64,000 nucleotides of DNA from Hyaloperonospora brassicae (GCA_947650285.1 CANTFL010001193.1:62001-126000), one strand, 5' to 3'. Shown: positions 54,677-64,000, counted from the stretch's first letter. Numbers and translations: made by a program. The notes: generated by a model from the sequence alone, not told the origin.

Positions 54677-55600
54677 ATGAACATGTTGGATGAAGAAGAC
54701 ACCTTTCACGCCACGCGTGAAGGGTTTACCCATTTGAGTGACATCGAATGGGGTGCGGTAGAACGAATGAGTTCTACCGTAGGCGAGCCCGTCATTAGCG
54801 CCATGTTGGAGTCTCTAGACAGAGACCAACAACATGCCGCTATTGCCAAGTTCATTCAGAATGAACTTGCTCTCGAGAGGGAGAAAGTAGCCTTGCTTCA
54901 CCAGCAAGGCTCTCAACAGGCCGAGCAGTTGAGAGAACTCGGTGCTCAACAGACGGAGCTGTTGAGACAGCATCAATTCCATGCTGCTGTGGGCGGGACG
55001 GCACATTCGCGTCGTCCCGAGGTCATGAAGGTTGACATCTCCAAGTACAGTGGAGTCCCGGAGGACTCCCTATTACTATGGTTTGTCGAACTCGACAGAG
55101 CCCTAAGGGCTCGTCGCGTCGAAGATGAGCAAATGAAACTCACATTTGCTCAGACCCACTTGGCAGGGCGTGCCAAAACTTGGTCCCTGGGACTCGAGAG
55201 TAGCGACCCAAACGTGTTTAGGTCGCTAGATGACTTCAAGTCCCGGCTCAGACAAACGTTTGAGCCGCCACGGGCTGAGTTCAGGGCTCGTTCAGAGCTC
55301 CTGAAACTCAAGCAGGGTAAGCGTGATGTGCACGCTTACGCACAACATATACGACTCCTTGCGAGTAGTATAACTGCTAACCCAGTACATGAACACACGT
55401 TGATTACGGTGTTCATGCAAGGGCTCGCAGAAGGGCCCGTCAGGAGCCATCTGTTCCGCCTTGAGCTGAATACGCTTGAAGAAGCGATATCAGCCGCGGA
55501 ACAGGAAGACTTTAGCATGAGACAGGCTCATGCTAGCTCAAACTCTTATCGTCCACCGAGACGACAAGAGATCGGAGGTCCAGAACCAATGGACCTCTGA
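54677..55600 (+). CDS. Gag (capsid part) of element C, ending at a TGA before the zinc knuckle
   Basis: A 307-residue open frame starting MNMLDEEDTFHATREGF, intact across the point where A and B are frameshifted. A Gln/Leu-rich helix (LLHQQGSQQAEQLRELGAQ, residues about 74-92) precedes the capsid-like domain (residues about 130-290, with LTFAQTHLAGRAKTWSLGLE and the HAYAQHIRLLASSI helix). The frame ends GGPEPMDL then TGA. Directly after it the same frame continues through the zinc knuckle. So the product is either a capsid-only Gag or, with readthrough of the TGA, the normal Gag with its RNA-binding knuckle. The TGA is shared with B and absent from A. It forms the particle shell. Confidence 0.82.
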   Translation: MNMLDEEDTFHATREGFTHLSDIEWGAVERMSSTVGEPVISAMLESLDRDQQHAAIAKFIQNELALEREKVALLHQQGSQQAEQLRELGAQQTELLRQHQFHAAVGGTAHSRRPEVMKVDISKYSGVPEDSLLLWFVELDRALRARRVEDEQMKLTFAQTHLAGRAKTWSLGLESSDPNVFRSLDDFKSRLRQTFEPPRAEFRARSELLKLKQGKRDVHAYAQHIRLLASSITANPVHEHTLITVFMQGLAEGPVRSHLFRLELNTLEEAISAAEQEDFSMRQAHASSNSYRPPRRQEIGGPEPMDL

Positions 55601-58600
55601 TATGTTGAGAGCGAGAGACCTCGCTCTTCAAACAACAAGCGATTGCAGAGGTGCAATCGCTGTCAGAAGTTAGGGCACTACGCATATGAGTGTAGTGCTC
55701 CACGCCCAGTACCAAACAGTACTGAGCGAAATGGACGACCATTCGCCAGAGAAGGGCAATGGGCGTGGGTCCAGCGCTGTTGCGAAGCCGCAACAGCGAG
55801 ACGGACCATCAAAAAATGGTCGGGGTCAGTAGGGGCGGAGCGCCCTACTGATCCAGCAACCTCAAGAGAATTTGCAAATCTCTTGACGAAAGTTGCTCCA
55901 GATACACAATCATTGTGTGTCTCTGCACCTGGTGATGACGTTTCGCTCATCACCTTGAAGTTGGAAGCGACAAATGATTTGTCGCTTCGTGCCCTAGTAG
56001 ACTGTGGGGCGTCGAACAACTTTGTTCGTCGCCAGTCACTAGAGGGTCGTAGGCTCAAGTTCGTTGAGCGCGACATTCCCCTCACGAGGATGACGGTGCG
56101 CCTTGCAACAGGCGCATCGATAACCGTTGAGAAACGTGTAGTAGGAATCCACTACACGTTAGAGGGCGAACAGTACGATGATGACTTCATCGTGCTAGAT
56201 CTGGATGACAAATTTGATGTCATCCTGGGATTACCTTGGCTCAGAAAGTACGAGCCAAGGGTGAGCTGGCAGCATCGATCCGTGAAGATGCCTGCCACTT
56301 GTTCATCAGATGGCCATCTGATGAACATCTTGGAGCGTCCACAAGCGTGTGGATGTTCTGCGAGTGAGTGCGATGGCCTCACTTGCGGTACGGTCGTTAG
56401 CACGACTGCACAAGACCACAGTGTAGCTGATCACTACACTGTGGAGCAAGCTCCCGGCGGCTGTACAGAAGTACAGGCTGCGCCGAAGGTCCACCACTCG
56501 AATAAGTCGAGTGGACCGGGACATGGATGCATGCCTAGCGGGCAGCATCTTAGCAAGAAGAAACCGGTTGCCCCCAAGGGGCAACACGGATATCCTAGGT
56601 CGACTGGAGAGTCGACCGTAGAGGATCGGTACCTGACTGTGGTTGCACAGCCACAGTCAGAAGACGTCGAGGGAATAAGTCCCCACGTACTTGAGGAAGG
56701 AATTCCTCAAGAGTCACTTGCTGAAGGATTAGGCCCTCAGCAACCTGTGGAAGCAAGTTCCCAGGAAGAAACCGAGACGTTGAACGTCTTGGTTAATGAC
56801 GGATCAAGCGTAGGCGCTTATACGCTTGATCTGATTGTGCCTCCGAAGTTGACTTCGGAGATAACTCAGTTGCCAACGCTAGAACCGAAACGGTTCTTGC
56901 GTGATCTGCGTAGTGGCAAAGTCAAGCAGATCTGCGTACTCGTCACAGAGGATGAGTATGTGACCGATATTCGGTCGGCAACAGTATTTGCTGAGAACGA
57001 ACGGGTTCTCAGCAGCTCATCGATGGACGAAAGTGTCCTCGATGAGAAGACTCGGATTGAGCGATACACGTCTCAATCCTGGGAGTCACTTCAGGCAAAT
57101 CCTTTGTATAAGGATTTGATCGAATTCAGGGATGTGTTCCCTGAATCCGTGCCTTGCGAGTTGCCTAAGGACAAAGGCACTCGACACGAGATCGAGCTCA
57201 AACCGGGCTCGAAGTACTGTGTCATGAAGCAGTGGCCACTGCCTCGTGAACAAGTACTAGCGATCGACAAGTTCTTTGCCGATCGCTTTGCAGCGGGCCA
57301 TGTGAGGGAATCAACATCCCCTCACAGCTCTCCGACCTTCTGTGTGCGAAAGGCCACAGGAGGGTGGCGGATAGTGCACGCATTCAACAAATTGAATGCT
57401 GCAACGGTACCGGCTCAGACGCCGATACCGAGGAAGGACGTCATCATAGATGGTATGTCAAAGAGTACCATCTTTTCGTCCATGGATCTGATGGATGGAT
57501 TCTATCAGATCCTCATGCGTGAACGGGACATCCCGTTCACAGCAGTGAGCACCCCCAGCGGGATGCTGTGGGAGTGGCTAGTGATGCCACAGGGGCTGAG
57601 TAATGCCCCTGCAACATTCAACAGATGTGTCACAAATCTGTTGAGACCGGTGCGAGACTTCGCACCGAGTTACTTCGACGATGTGTTCGTCCATAGCCGG
57701 GCTATGGACGGAAAGACGGACGTTGAAGTTCACAGAACTCACGTTCGTCAAGTCCTTCAACTTATGCGCAAGCATAAGTTGTACGCAAACCTCAAGAAGT
57801 GCATATTCGCGGCTAGCGAAATACCACTTCTTGGGTGCATCGTGGGTAAACACGGCGTACGCCCTGATCCCGAAAAGATCAAGGTGATCACCGACTGGCC
57901 AGTGCCAGTCGATGTCAAGGGACTAAGGAAGTTCCTTGGACTAGCGGCGTACTTGCACAAGTACTCGCGCAACTACGCCGAAATGACGGTACATCTTTCT
58001 TGCTTACTCAAGAAAAATGTCAAGTGGTCATGGAACGCTGAGTGCCAGCGTTCCTTTGAAGGTATCAAGCAAAGCTTGATGCAATCGCCGATCTTGGCGA
58101 TTGCAGATCAGGACAGACCATTTCATGTGGTCTGTGACGCCAGCGATTTTGCGATCGGCTGTGCGTTAATGCAGTTCGATGCAGATGGCGCAGAGCGCGT
58201 CATCTGTTATCAGTCGCGTCAGCTGCAAGCAGCTGAGCGCAATTACCCAGTGCATGACAAGGAGCTCCTTGCCATGAGGTACGCACTGGCTAAGTTTCGC
58301 GTCTATCTCCTGGGAGATAGACCGTTTGTTGTCTATACGGACCATGCGTCACTACGCACGGCCGTAAACAGCCCACACCTCTCGCAAAGGATGGCGAGGT
58401 GGCTGTCTTTCTTCGCGGAGTATAACTTCTCCGTGAAGTATAAACCAGGACGACTCAATGTCGTTGCGGATGCGCTTTCGCGCCGGCCCGATTTTGAGCC
58501 GGACGCACAATTCAACAGTGAGGATAAGCCCACTGTTGCGACACTGACAGCCAGTGTTCCGTCGTCAAGTTTACTCGACGACGTACGAAAGGCATACGCA

Positions 58601-59116
58601 GAAGATAAGGATCTTCTGCGATTGATGGATCATCTGGTGAATCCATCCAGTAAATCAATGAAGGATTTACCGGCTTTGTACCGATCCTCCTCGGATCGGT
58701 ATACTACACGCAACGGGTTGCTGTACTATACAGCTGTTGCCGACGACACGCCTCGTGTCGTCGTCCCCGCTCATAATGATTTGCGTTTACGCATCATGTA
58801 TGAGTGTCACGATGCCCCAACAAGCGGCCATCGTGGTAGAGAAAAGACTTACCTCACGGTAAGTCGTGACTTTTACTGGCCCCGCCAGTATCAGTTTGTA
58901 CGCAAGTACATACGTGCTTGCGAGGTTTGTCAACGGGTGAAGCCTAGTCCTTCATTCTGTGCACCATTGCAGCCTCTGCCTGTTCCGGCAGAGTGCTGGC
59001 AGTCCGTTTCAATGGACTTCGTCTTCGGTTTTCCCGAAGACGACCACAAGAATAATGGTATTCTTGTGTTTGTTGACCGGTTTAGCAAGATGGTGCATCT
59101 TGCTGCAGTGCCCTGA
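55601..59116 (+). CDS. zinc knuckle - protease - RT - RNase H - integrase frame of element C
   Basis: One frame of over 1150 codons, fused by a 1-base insertion near 55755 that puts the zinc knuckle (CNRCQKLGHYAYEC) in frame with pol. Counting from 55643: protease ALVDCGASNNFV near residue 115 and VILGLPWL near 195; RT from about 530, with FSSMDLMDGFY and the active box YFDD at about residue 677; RNase H VCDASDFAIGCAL near 830 and YTDHASLRTA near 900; integrase HHCC finger (H..H..CEVC) near 1060-1105 and SMDFVFGF near 1125. It ends prematurely at 59116 through a 1-base insertion in the integrase core. RT and RNase H look catalytically intact. Confidence 0.9.
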   Translation, partial: YVESERPRSSNNKRLQRCNRCQKLGHYAYECSAPRPVPNSTERNGRPFAREGQWAWVQRCCEAATARRTIKKWSGSVGAERPTDPATSREFANLLTKVAPDTQSLCVSAPGDDVSLITLKLEATNDLSLRALVDCGASNNFVRRQSLEGRRLKFVERDIPLTRMTVRLATGASITVEKRVVGIHYTLEGEQYDDDFIVLDLDDKFDVILGLPWLRKYEPRVSWQHRSVKMPATCSSDGHLMNILERPQACGCSASECDGLTCGTVVSTTAQDHSVADHYTVEQAPGGCTEVQAAPKVHHSNKSSGPGHGCMPSGQHLSKKKPVAPKGQHGYPRSTGESTVEDRYLTVVAQPQSEDVEGISPHVLEEGIPQESLAEGLGPQQPVEASSQEETETLNVLVNDGSSVGAYTLDLIVPPKLTSEITQLPTLEPKRFLRDLRSGKVKQICVLVTEDEYVTDIRSATVFAENERVLSSSSMDESVLDEKTRIERYTSQSWESLQANPLYKDLIEFRDVFPESVPCELPKDKGTRHEIELKPGSKYCVMKQWPLPREQVLAIDKFFADRFAAGHVRESTSPHSSPTFCVRKATGGWRIVHAFNKLNAATVPAQTPIPRKDVIIDGMSKSTIFSSMDLMDGFYQILMRERDIPFTAVSTPSGMLWEWLVMPQGLSNAPATFNRCVTNLLRPVRDFAPSYFDDVFVHSRAMDGKTDVEVHRTHVRQVLQLMRKHKLYANLKKCIFAASEIPLLGCIVGKHGVRPDPEKIKVITDWPVPVDVKGLRKFLGLAAYLHKYSRNYAEMTVHLSCLLKKNVKWSWNAECQRSFEGIKQSLMQSPILAIADQDRPFHVVCDASDFAIGCALMQFDADGAERVICYQSRQLQAAERNYPVHDKELLAMRYALAKFRVYLLGDRPFVVYTDHASLRTAVNSPHLSQRMARWLSFFAEYNFSVKYKPGRLNVVADALSRRPDFEPDAQFNSEDKPTVATLTASVPSSSLLDDVRKAYAEDKDLLRLMDHLVNPSSKSMKDLPALYRSSSDRYTTRNGLLYYTAVADDTPRVVVPAHNDLRLRIMYECHDAPTSGHRGREKTYLTVSRDFYWPRQYQFVRKYIRACEVCQRVKPSPSFCAPLQPLPVPAECWQSVSMDFVFGFPEDDHKNNGILVFVDRFSKMVHLAAVP
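55811..55851 (+). promoter_or_regulatory. frameshift signal relic in element C (bypassed)
   Basis: AAAAAAT at 55811-55817 and the TCAGTAGGGGCG/CGCCCTACTGA hairpin from 55826 are conserved. Because of the upstream 1-base insertion, ribosomes reading the knuckle frame arrive already in the pol frame, so slippage here would be unnecessary. Confidence 0.65.
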
Positions 59117-60384
59117 GTACATCACGGGACACGGCTGTGCTCGAGTCTTTCTTGACACGGTCTTTAGACTCCACGGGTTGCCCCGTGAACTCGTATCCGA
59201 CCGTGACCCTTGGTTCACGGCGGAATTTTGGCACACCGTGTTCCGCTCTCTCGGAACACGATTGAAGATGCCCACTTCTGACCATTCGGAAACAGATGGT
59301 CAGACGGAACGTGCGAACCGTGTCCTCGAAGAGATCCTTCGAGGATATGTCCACTCGTTTCCGAGTCGAGAGCGAATTCCTTCCAATGGTGGAATTCGCC
59401 ATCAACAATTTGGTGCATGCTTCAACACAGCACACACCGTTTTACGTGAATGGCTTACGCCATCCACGTGTGCCCGCCCTTCTAGAGTGTGACTCTTGGA
59501 TAAGGGGGGGAGGGACTCGCTCGAGCAAAATCCGTTTTGGCTCTTGCTCATCACGTGTTGACGTCTCACGTCGATCACGTATGATGCCGATGTCGATCAA
59601 GGTCGACATCGATGAAGAAGATCACCTCAATAATAGCGACGACGCTATTATTGACTCGGATGATGATGACGATGCTGGTATATTCAGCATCGTCAAAGAT
59701 TATTCCAGTGAGGAAGAAGACAACCTCGCTGAAGAAGAGAAAAATCTCTTAGAGGTGCGCACGAAGCGCACTGAAAGACACAACAATGAGTCAGCAGAGA
59801 ACTTCGTGCTGACTCGAGAAGCGGTAGTCCGTTTCGTTCAGGACTCCATCGCAAATGCGGTGGACCGTCAGAAACGGAACGCAGACAAGAATGGAAGAGC
59901 AAATGTTCTTTCATTTAAGGTTAACGACCTAGTACTACTGTCAACGGTAAACTTGCCTGGACATACAGTCACTAGTGTCGGCAGTAGTAAACTACTGCCG
60001 AAATACATTGGGCCATTTCGAGTGTTGCATCGCAAGGGCACTGCATACACGATCGAATTGCCACGTAAGATGCGCACGCATCCTACGTTTTACGTGGGGA
60101 GGCTCAGGCGGTACTGTAAGTACGAGCCTTCTTCTTCCGATGAAGATAGCCCCCACGTTCAAGAACATCCATCAAGTTCTTGCGTTCGCGCTTCAGACGA
60201 TCCGTCTGGTCGCGTAGATAAGAGACCTCAGAACTCAACTGATAGATCTCTCCGCGAGCTGTCGCCAGCTCGCCAAAGAGAGATCGGACGTCGCGCTCGA
60301 CCTGCAGCTATGCGACCGCATACTCAGCGCGGTCCTTCGCACGGTCCGCCTCGTGCTCTTTGCGGTTCTTCCGCAAAGAGTTAG
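59107..60384 (+). pseudogene. integrase C-terminal half and tail of element C (two frameshifts)
   Basis: After the insertion at about 59113 the core continues in the frame of 58959-59492 (SDRDPWF, TDGQTERAN), and after a second insertion near 59365 in the frame of 59296-60384, which holds the GPY/F motif KYIGPFRVL and the Ser/Pro-rich tail ending RALCGSSAKS at TAG 60382-60384. Each single-base change is absent from A and B, so both arose in C's own history. Confidence 0.85.
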
Positions 60385-61711
60385 TCAAAGCGTAACGCCT
60401 GTTCCTCTCGTGCTCTAAATCATCGCGCAATTCAACGATTGCGCGATCCATCTCGTTAGGATCGAGATGGTGAGCAGAACGATCTGGAGGAGGTCTTTCC
60501 TCCTCCGCCACATCCTTTGGTGGACTCACACGGTGGTCAACGCTTTCTAGTGGAGCGTATCTTGAATCACCGTGACGATTCAGGATCAAGGACGAGCTAC
60601 CTCGTCTAGTGGCGGGGGTATCCACCCTCTTGGAACAGCTGGGAGCCCCGCTATCAGCTGATGATGGATCTGTCCGGTCTCGTTCACCAATGTGAAGAGA
60701 CTCATCCGATTGGTCCGAGGGCCCATCGGTTAACATGCGCTTTTGGTGCTTGTAGACGAATTGCAAGTTTGCAATCGCGTCCCGCATCTCAGCCGAGATG
60801 TGTGCCGTTCCCCAGGGCGAACTTAGGGAATACACGTCCCTATGTGCACGTTGCAAGTTGTCAACACAACTCGCACAAATTATTACCTCAAGTGAGGCAT
60901 GGAATGTCTGCCTCACTTGACAAACAATGCAACCGGTACCTAGCACCGGTTGGCGTTCGCTTTTCGAACCTTGAGGCGTACCGCTTCAAGTTTCTTGAGC
61001 CATCTTTCTCGTCCAAAATTCTTTACGTTTTGGACGAACGCGTTCCACGCAGCCAAAAGCGAGGCTTTGTCACGCTTTTGGTTGCCATTGTACCATCGAT
61101 GTCTAAGAAAGACATCGAGATAAAAATCTTCGTCAGCGCGAAAGTTCTTCGCGCTGGTACTTAAGCTATGAAGCTCACTCGCATCGAATAAAGGAATTTG
61201 ATGGTGTTGGCTTGTCTCGTGAGACAAGCTATTGATGAGCTGTTCAGACAAACGCCACGGCTTCGGCTCATCACGCTTCGAAGTGGTACCTCTGACGATA
61301 CCACGGTTATCAGTATGACGACGGCTCGCACCATCGTCAAATTGCTCGTGCGAAGAGGCACGAGTCGGCGGTGGTAAGGAGTAATACTCATCACCATATT
61401 CCTCATCACTGCCGAACAGACTGTGACGCATTTCGCATGTCGCGAGTCCGTTCGATCGGCAGGTCTCTTGATGGACGAGGCACCGCAGGTGAACGCGATG
61501 ACTCTAGAGGCTTTTCCGGGTCAGACACATCTGACTCGCCAGAGTAGCTGACCTCTAACTCGGGGTCACTGTGTGCATGAGGTTCAATACCACATGCACC
61601 TGCAGCAGCACCTGCTGCAGGCGGAGAACAAGCAGCAGACGACGGATCGTCTGCCGCAGAGGCTGGCGCAGCAGCGGACTATTCGGGCTTTGAATTACCT
61701 CGCATAGACAT
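60308..61711 (-). CDS. antisense reading frame of element C (coiled-coil protein), interrupted
   Basis: The ATG at 61711 (MSMRG) is followed by an in-frame TAG after ten codons, as in A. Long open parts are 61431-60940 and 60946-60308, one frameshift apart. In C the junction reads GCIVCQVRQTF, then IICASCVDN, giving a CX2C...CX2C arrangement that might bind zinc; A and B have lost parts of it. The C-terminal 130 residues are highly charged with heptad-like leucines (IVELRDDLEHERNRRYALT). The sense chromodomain lies within it and carries a stop in this copy, while the antisense frame stays open there. Confidence 0.6.
60505..60720 (+). pseudogene. chromodomain of element C, with internal TAG
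   Basis: It has the same chromodomain as A and B, but CAG to TAG (near 60606) truncates it after SYLV. The two upstream TAG codons that separate it from integrase are also present. Confidence 0.82.
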
Positions 61712-61842
61712 GGTTACTATGCGAGGCAAATTCAGTAGTGAATGGAATTGACCCAACAAGTGCTCCCTGTCCCACTGGTGTCCAACGGGTGGCCATCATG
61801 TTTTCGATAGTCACAAAGTGACTATCAGAAAAAGAGGAGTAA

Positions 61843-62256
61843 TGTAACGGGGTAGCCCGTTACATGGAATTGTCATTAAGAAGATAATGACGATTAAGAA
61901 TATTATGTTGAATATTCGTTAAATAATATCACAAATCGTGGTGATATTGTTGGGAAGGCCGAAGTGTATACTCATTGGTTGATATCGTGATGATATCAAC
62001 CCACCAATCGCTGCAAGACGCGCGCAATGGGTGGTGAGTAGACGTCATCATACCTTCAGTTACATTAGTATAATTAAGTCAGAACGAATAAGAGATACAA
62101 TAGTTTTAGGACTTAATCATATTAATAAAACATTTCTACTTTTTCTTCAGAGTAAGTCTTTGACTTTCTCTACTTACCTGAGCTTCCTCGCACTTGTACG
62201 TCACGTCGGGTGCACCTCGGCTTGTGTCGGTTCGACACAAGGTGTGCCCCGTCACA
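61843..62256 (+). repeat. 3' LTR of element C (type II start, divergent tail)
   Basis: The first ~280 bp follow the type II LTRs of A and B. The last ~130 bp differ from every other copy: the hairpin near the end has arms CTTGTGTCG and CGACACAAG where type I has CCCTTGCGT and ACGCAAGGG. It ends GTGCCCCGTCACA. Confidence 0.9.
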
Positions 62257-64000
62257 TCTCAGCTTTGCGTAACGCAGGACTACCGAATAAAATCGCGAGC
62301 GCCCATCGTAATAGTTTCCGATCCGAGTGATTAGCCACCGCCCCGGTAGACAAAGGGACTCGAAACGAGTACGTGCCAGGTGCCGTCCAATTAATCTTCA
62401 AGTCGGCCAGTGCACTTGACCGAATTCGATCATATTTGCGCTGTGTCAGTTTGTTTCCGGCACCATCCGGTATCCAGGGGTTGTTCGCCCAATGAAAGGT
62501 GGGCCAATTACGTCGTGTTTTGACTGGAAATGGCCAGGGTGGTGGAGGCAATGGAGCATTCAAAGAAATTGTCAGCCGATCCCCGTCTCGCCAGCCTAAC
62601 GTCTGAGCGATGAGGAATGGCATTTGTGTGGCATGTCGTTTCATTAGACCCAAAAGTCCTATGGGATGAGGGCGAAGCCATGTCCCTAACTCGACCCGTA
62701 ATGCTGCCCAATGGATATGATGTTTCGTGCTTACGAAGACACCGGGACTCTCAGTGTAATGATTGGCTCACCTTGCGAGAGAGATCCTCGAAAGCCCAAT
62801 ATTTTCAGGCCAACGCGTACCGATCGGACCGCTGTAGCAGCCACAAAAGTGCATGTATAATGCGTTGCGATTTCACCGCCACTGAAATTGAGATAAATAC
62901 AATGCCGCCTGCTGATCGCAACGTATATAATACCCCCGGATTGACGTTTTGCCGACTTGGCTTCGTTGATAACGAGCAACGCCAGGGAAATTGGTTTTGG
63001 AGGTTTTTTAGCTCTCGGTCCGTTCAAGCGGGCTTTATAGACACAGCTGCAGTGAAAAGAATTCCAGGCAACAAAATAACTTTCATAATCTGCGTTCGGA
63101 ACCCATCGCTAGTCGCTAGACGGGTTGCCATAGCAAGCCGCCTCTTCACCGTTCGTATCAGGACAGCCCAATCGGCGTCTGCCACATCCCCAGTTCCGAC
63201 TTGGTGACCGAGGTATCGTGTCGTGGCGCCCTATTGTAAAACAGGTAAACCTTTATAGCTGGTCACTGACATCGCCGTATTCAAGAAAATCGCTTGAATT
63301 TTGATGAATGTACTAAAAGACCTAACAGCTTTATAAAAGTAGCCACGAGGTCGTGCACTCGTGGAAGCTATCGGACTTCCTGTAGGAAGACCGTCGAATC
63401 ATCCAAAAACGCTGAAAAGTATGACGCCCTGCAGTCGACCCGGGCACCATTACTCCCATAAGGCCGACATCCTGTGTAATCGCTAGCGCTAACATGCCCA
63501 TAGCTAATATAAATAATAATGGGGCGAGAGGGAAGCCCTGACGAATTTCCGTGTTGACCTCCATTGGCTTAGATAATTGACCATTGACAAGGAATCGTGC
63601 TGTCGTGTTGTCATGAAGTCTGTGGATCATCGAAACGAAGGCCGACGAGAACCCAAAGCGGTCCAGAACGAGAAATAGAAAATGGCGAGCGACCGTGTCG
63701 TAAGCCTTTCGGAAATCCAATAATAAATTACCACGGCTATTCTGAGCGGTGACACCTTGTTTATTATAAGCAGGAGCTAAGACTGCCAACATCGTCATCA
63801 CTGTTTATATCATGTGGCGGTCATGCACGAATCCTTGCTGTTTATCGCCTATCGATTTCGTCAGAGCGCGTTGCAGTCGTGTTACCAAGGCTTTGGAAAA
63901 GAGATTATACCCTGTTTGTAGCAATGATATCGGCCGATTATCTATGGCATCGGTGGATTCCCCTTTTTTATGAATTGGAATAATAAGTCTATCCAGAAAT
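62257..64000 (-). mobile_element. LINE-type non-LTR retrotransposon, 3' part, frameshifted (runs off the right edge)
   Basis: On the minus strand, from the right edge leftwards, the reverse transcriptase is recognisable: [37 protein letters not shown] (63800-63640, first catalytic Asp), then [19 protein letters not shown] (about 63560-63510). The expected F.DD box near 63400 is degraded. Further left, 63230-62260 holds pieces of a LINE C-terminal region in alternating frames (VAISRRHCIYL, LPFLIAQTLGWRDGDRL-like, WANNPWIPDGAGNKLTQRKY). Several frameshifts and stops make it inactive. The 3' end abuts the 3' LTR of element C at 62256 and shows no poly(A). Confidence 0.75.

Larger units (their letters stand above)
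54215..62256 (+). mobile_element. chromovirus (Ty3/gypsy) copy C, full length, best preserved
   Basis: 8042 bp, LTRs 54215-54626 and 61843-62256. The gag-side and pol frames are the most complete of the three copies, with an RT box YFDD and no internal RT stop. The remaining defects are a TGA before the zinc knuckle, a 1-base insertion near 59113, another near 59365, and a TAG in the chromodomain. The flanks GAAGG (left) and TCTCA (right) do not match and the left flank is the carboxypeptidase duplicate while the right is a LINE, so C has probably been through a rearrangement after insertion. Confidence 0.95.

Overview
The window reads as nuclear DNA of an oomycete, most likely a Peronosporales species (a Phytophthora or downy mildew relative). 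The reasons are intronless GC-rich genes with an oomycete-type Inr/FPR core promoter (a TCATTT...CAATT block just upstream of the ATG), a mariner transposase of the type common in oomycetes, and very dense nested Ty3/gypsy, Ty1/copia, LINE and TIR elements. No bacterial-style operon, rRNA, convincing tRNA or CRISPR array was seen. Only three ordinary genes can be supported: a secreted catalase-peroxidase-like protein (8959-11028, +), a serine carboxypeptidase of the carboxypeptidase Y type (14308-15765, +) and a small secreted histidine-rich protein (49938-50177, +).

Layout. 1-2264 is the 5' part of a Ty3/gypsy element on the minus strand with intact gag and the start of pol. 2265-5199 is one arm of a 2.9 kb inverted repeat whose partner is 28480-31401. 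5200-5590 is a solo LTR and 5591-6630 a fragment of a TIR element. 6631-18.7 kb is the gene-bearing stretch, ending in gypsy and copia debris. 18735-26747 is full-length chromovirus copy A (+, target duplication CTGAC). 27.5-28.9 kb is a dead mariner transposase running into the right inverted-repeat arm. 31.74-36.07 kb is a badly decayed gypsy element on the minus strand. 36.5-49.13 kb is a decayed copia element into which chromovirus copy B (40673-48718, -, target duplication TATAC) has inserted. 50575-54214 is a broken duplicate of the carboxypeptidase gene start, split by a 3.1 kb insertion with a 9 bp target duplication. 54215-62256 is chromovirus copy C (+), the best preserved copy. 62257-64000 is the 3' part of a LINE on the minus strand.

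The most unusual content is in the chromovirus family (A, B, C), and more weakly in the gypsy element at the left edge. (i) Coding sequence and LTRs are tiled almost end to end by perfect short inverted repeats (7-13 bp arms, short loops), and LTR variants show compensating changes in both arms. (ii) gag and pol are joined by what looks like a textbook -1 frameshift signal; the two gypsy families use different slippery heptamers (AAAAAAT and GGGAAAC) but the same layout. (iii) A long antisense reading frame, with a predicted coiled coil and a possible CX2C...CX2C finger, overlaps the chromodomain region in all three copies; the sense frame there has stop codons while the antisense frame is open. 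(iv) Copies A and B share several identical disabling mutations but have different target duplications, so a dead lineage seems to have been mobilised in trans.

On the host side, the catalase-peroxidase-like protein keeps its haem-binding side but appears to lack the distal catalytic histidine and the tyrosine of the Met-Tyr-Trp cofactor. All boundaries and similarities come from reading by eye; no alignment or database search was run.
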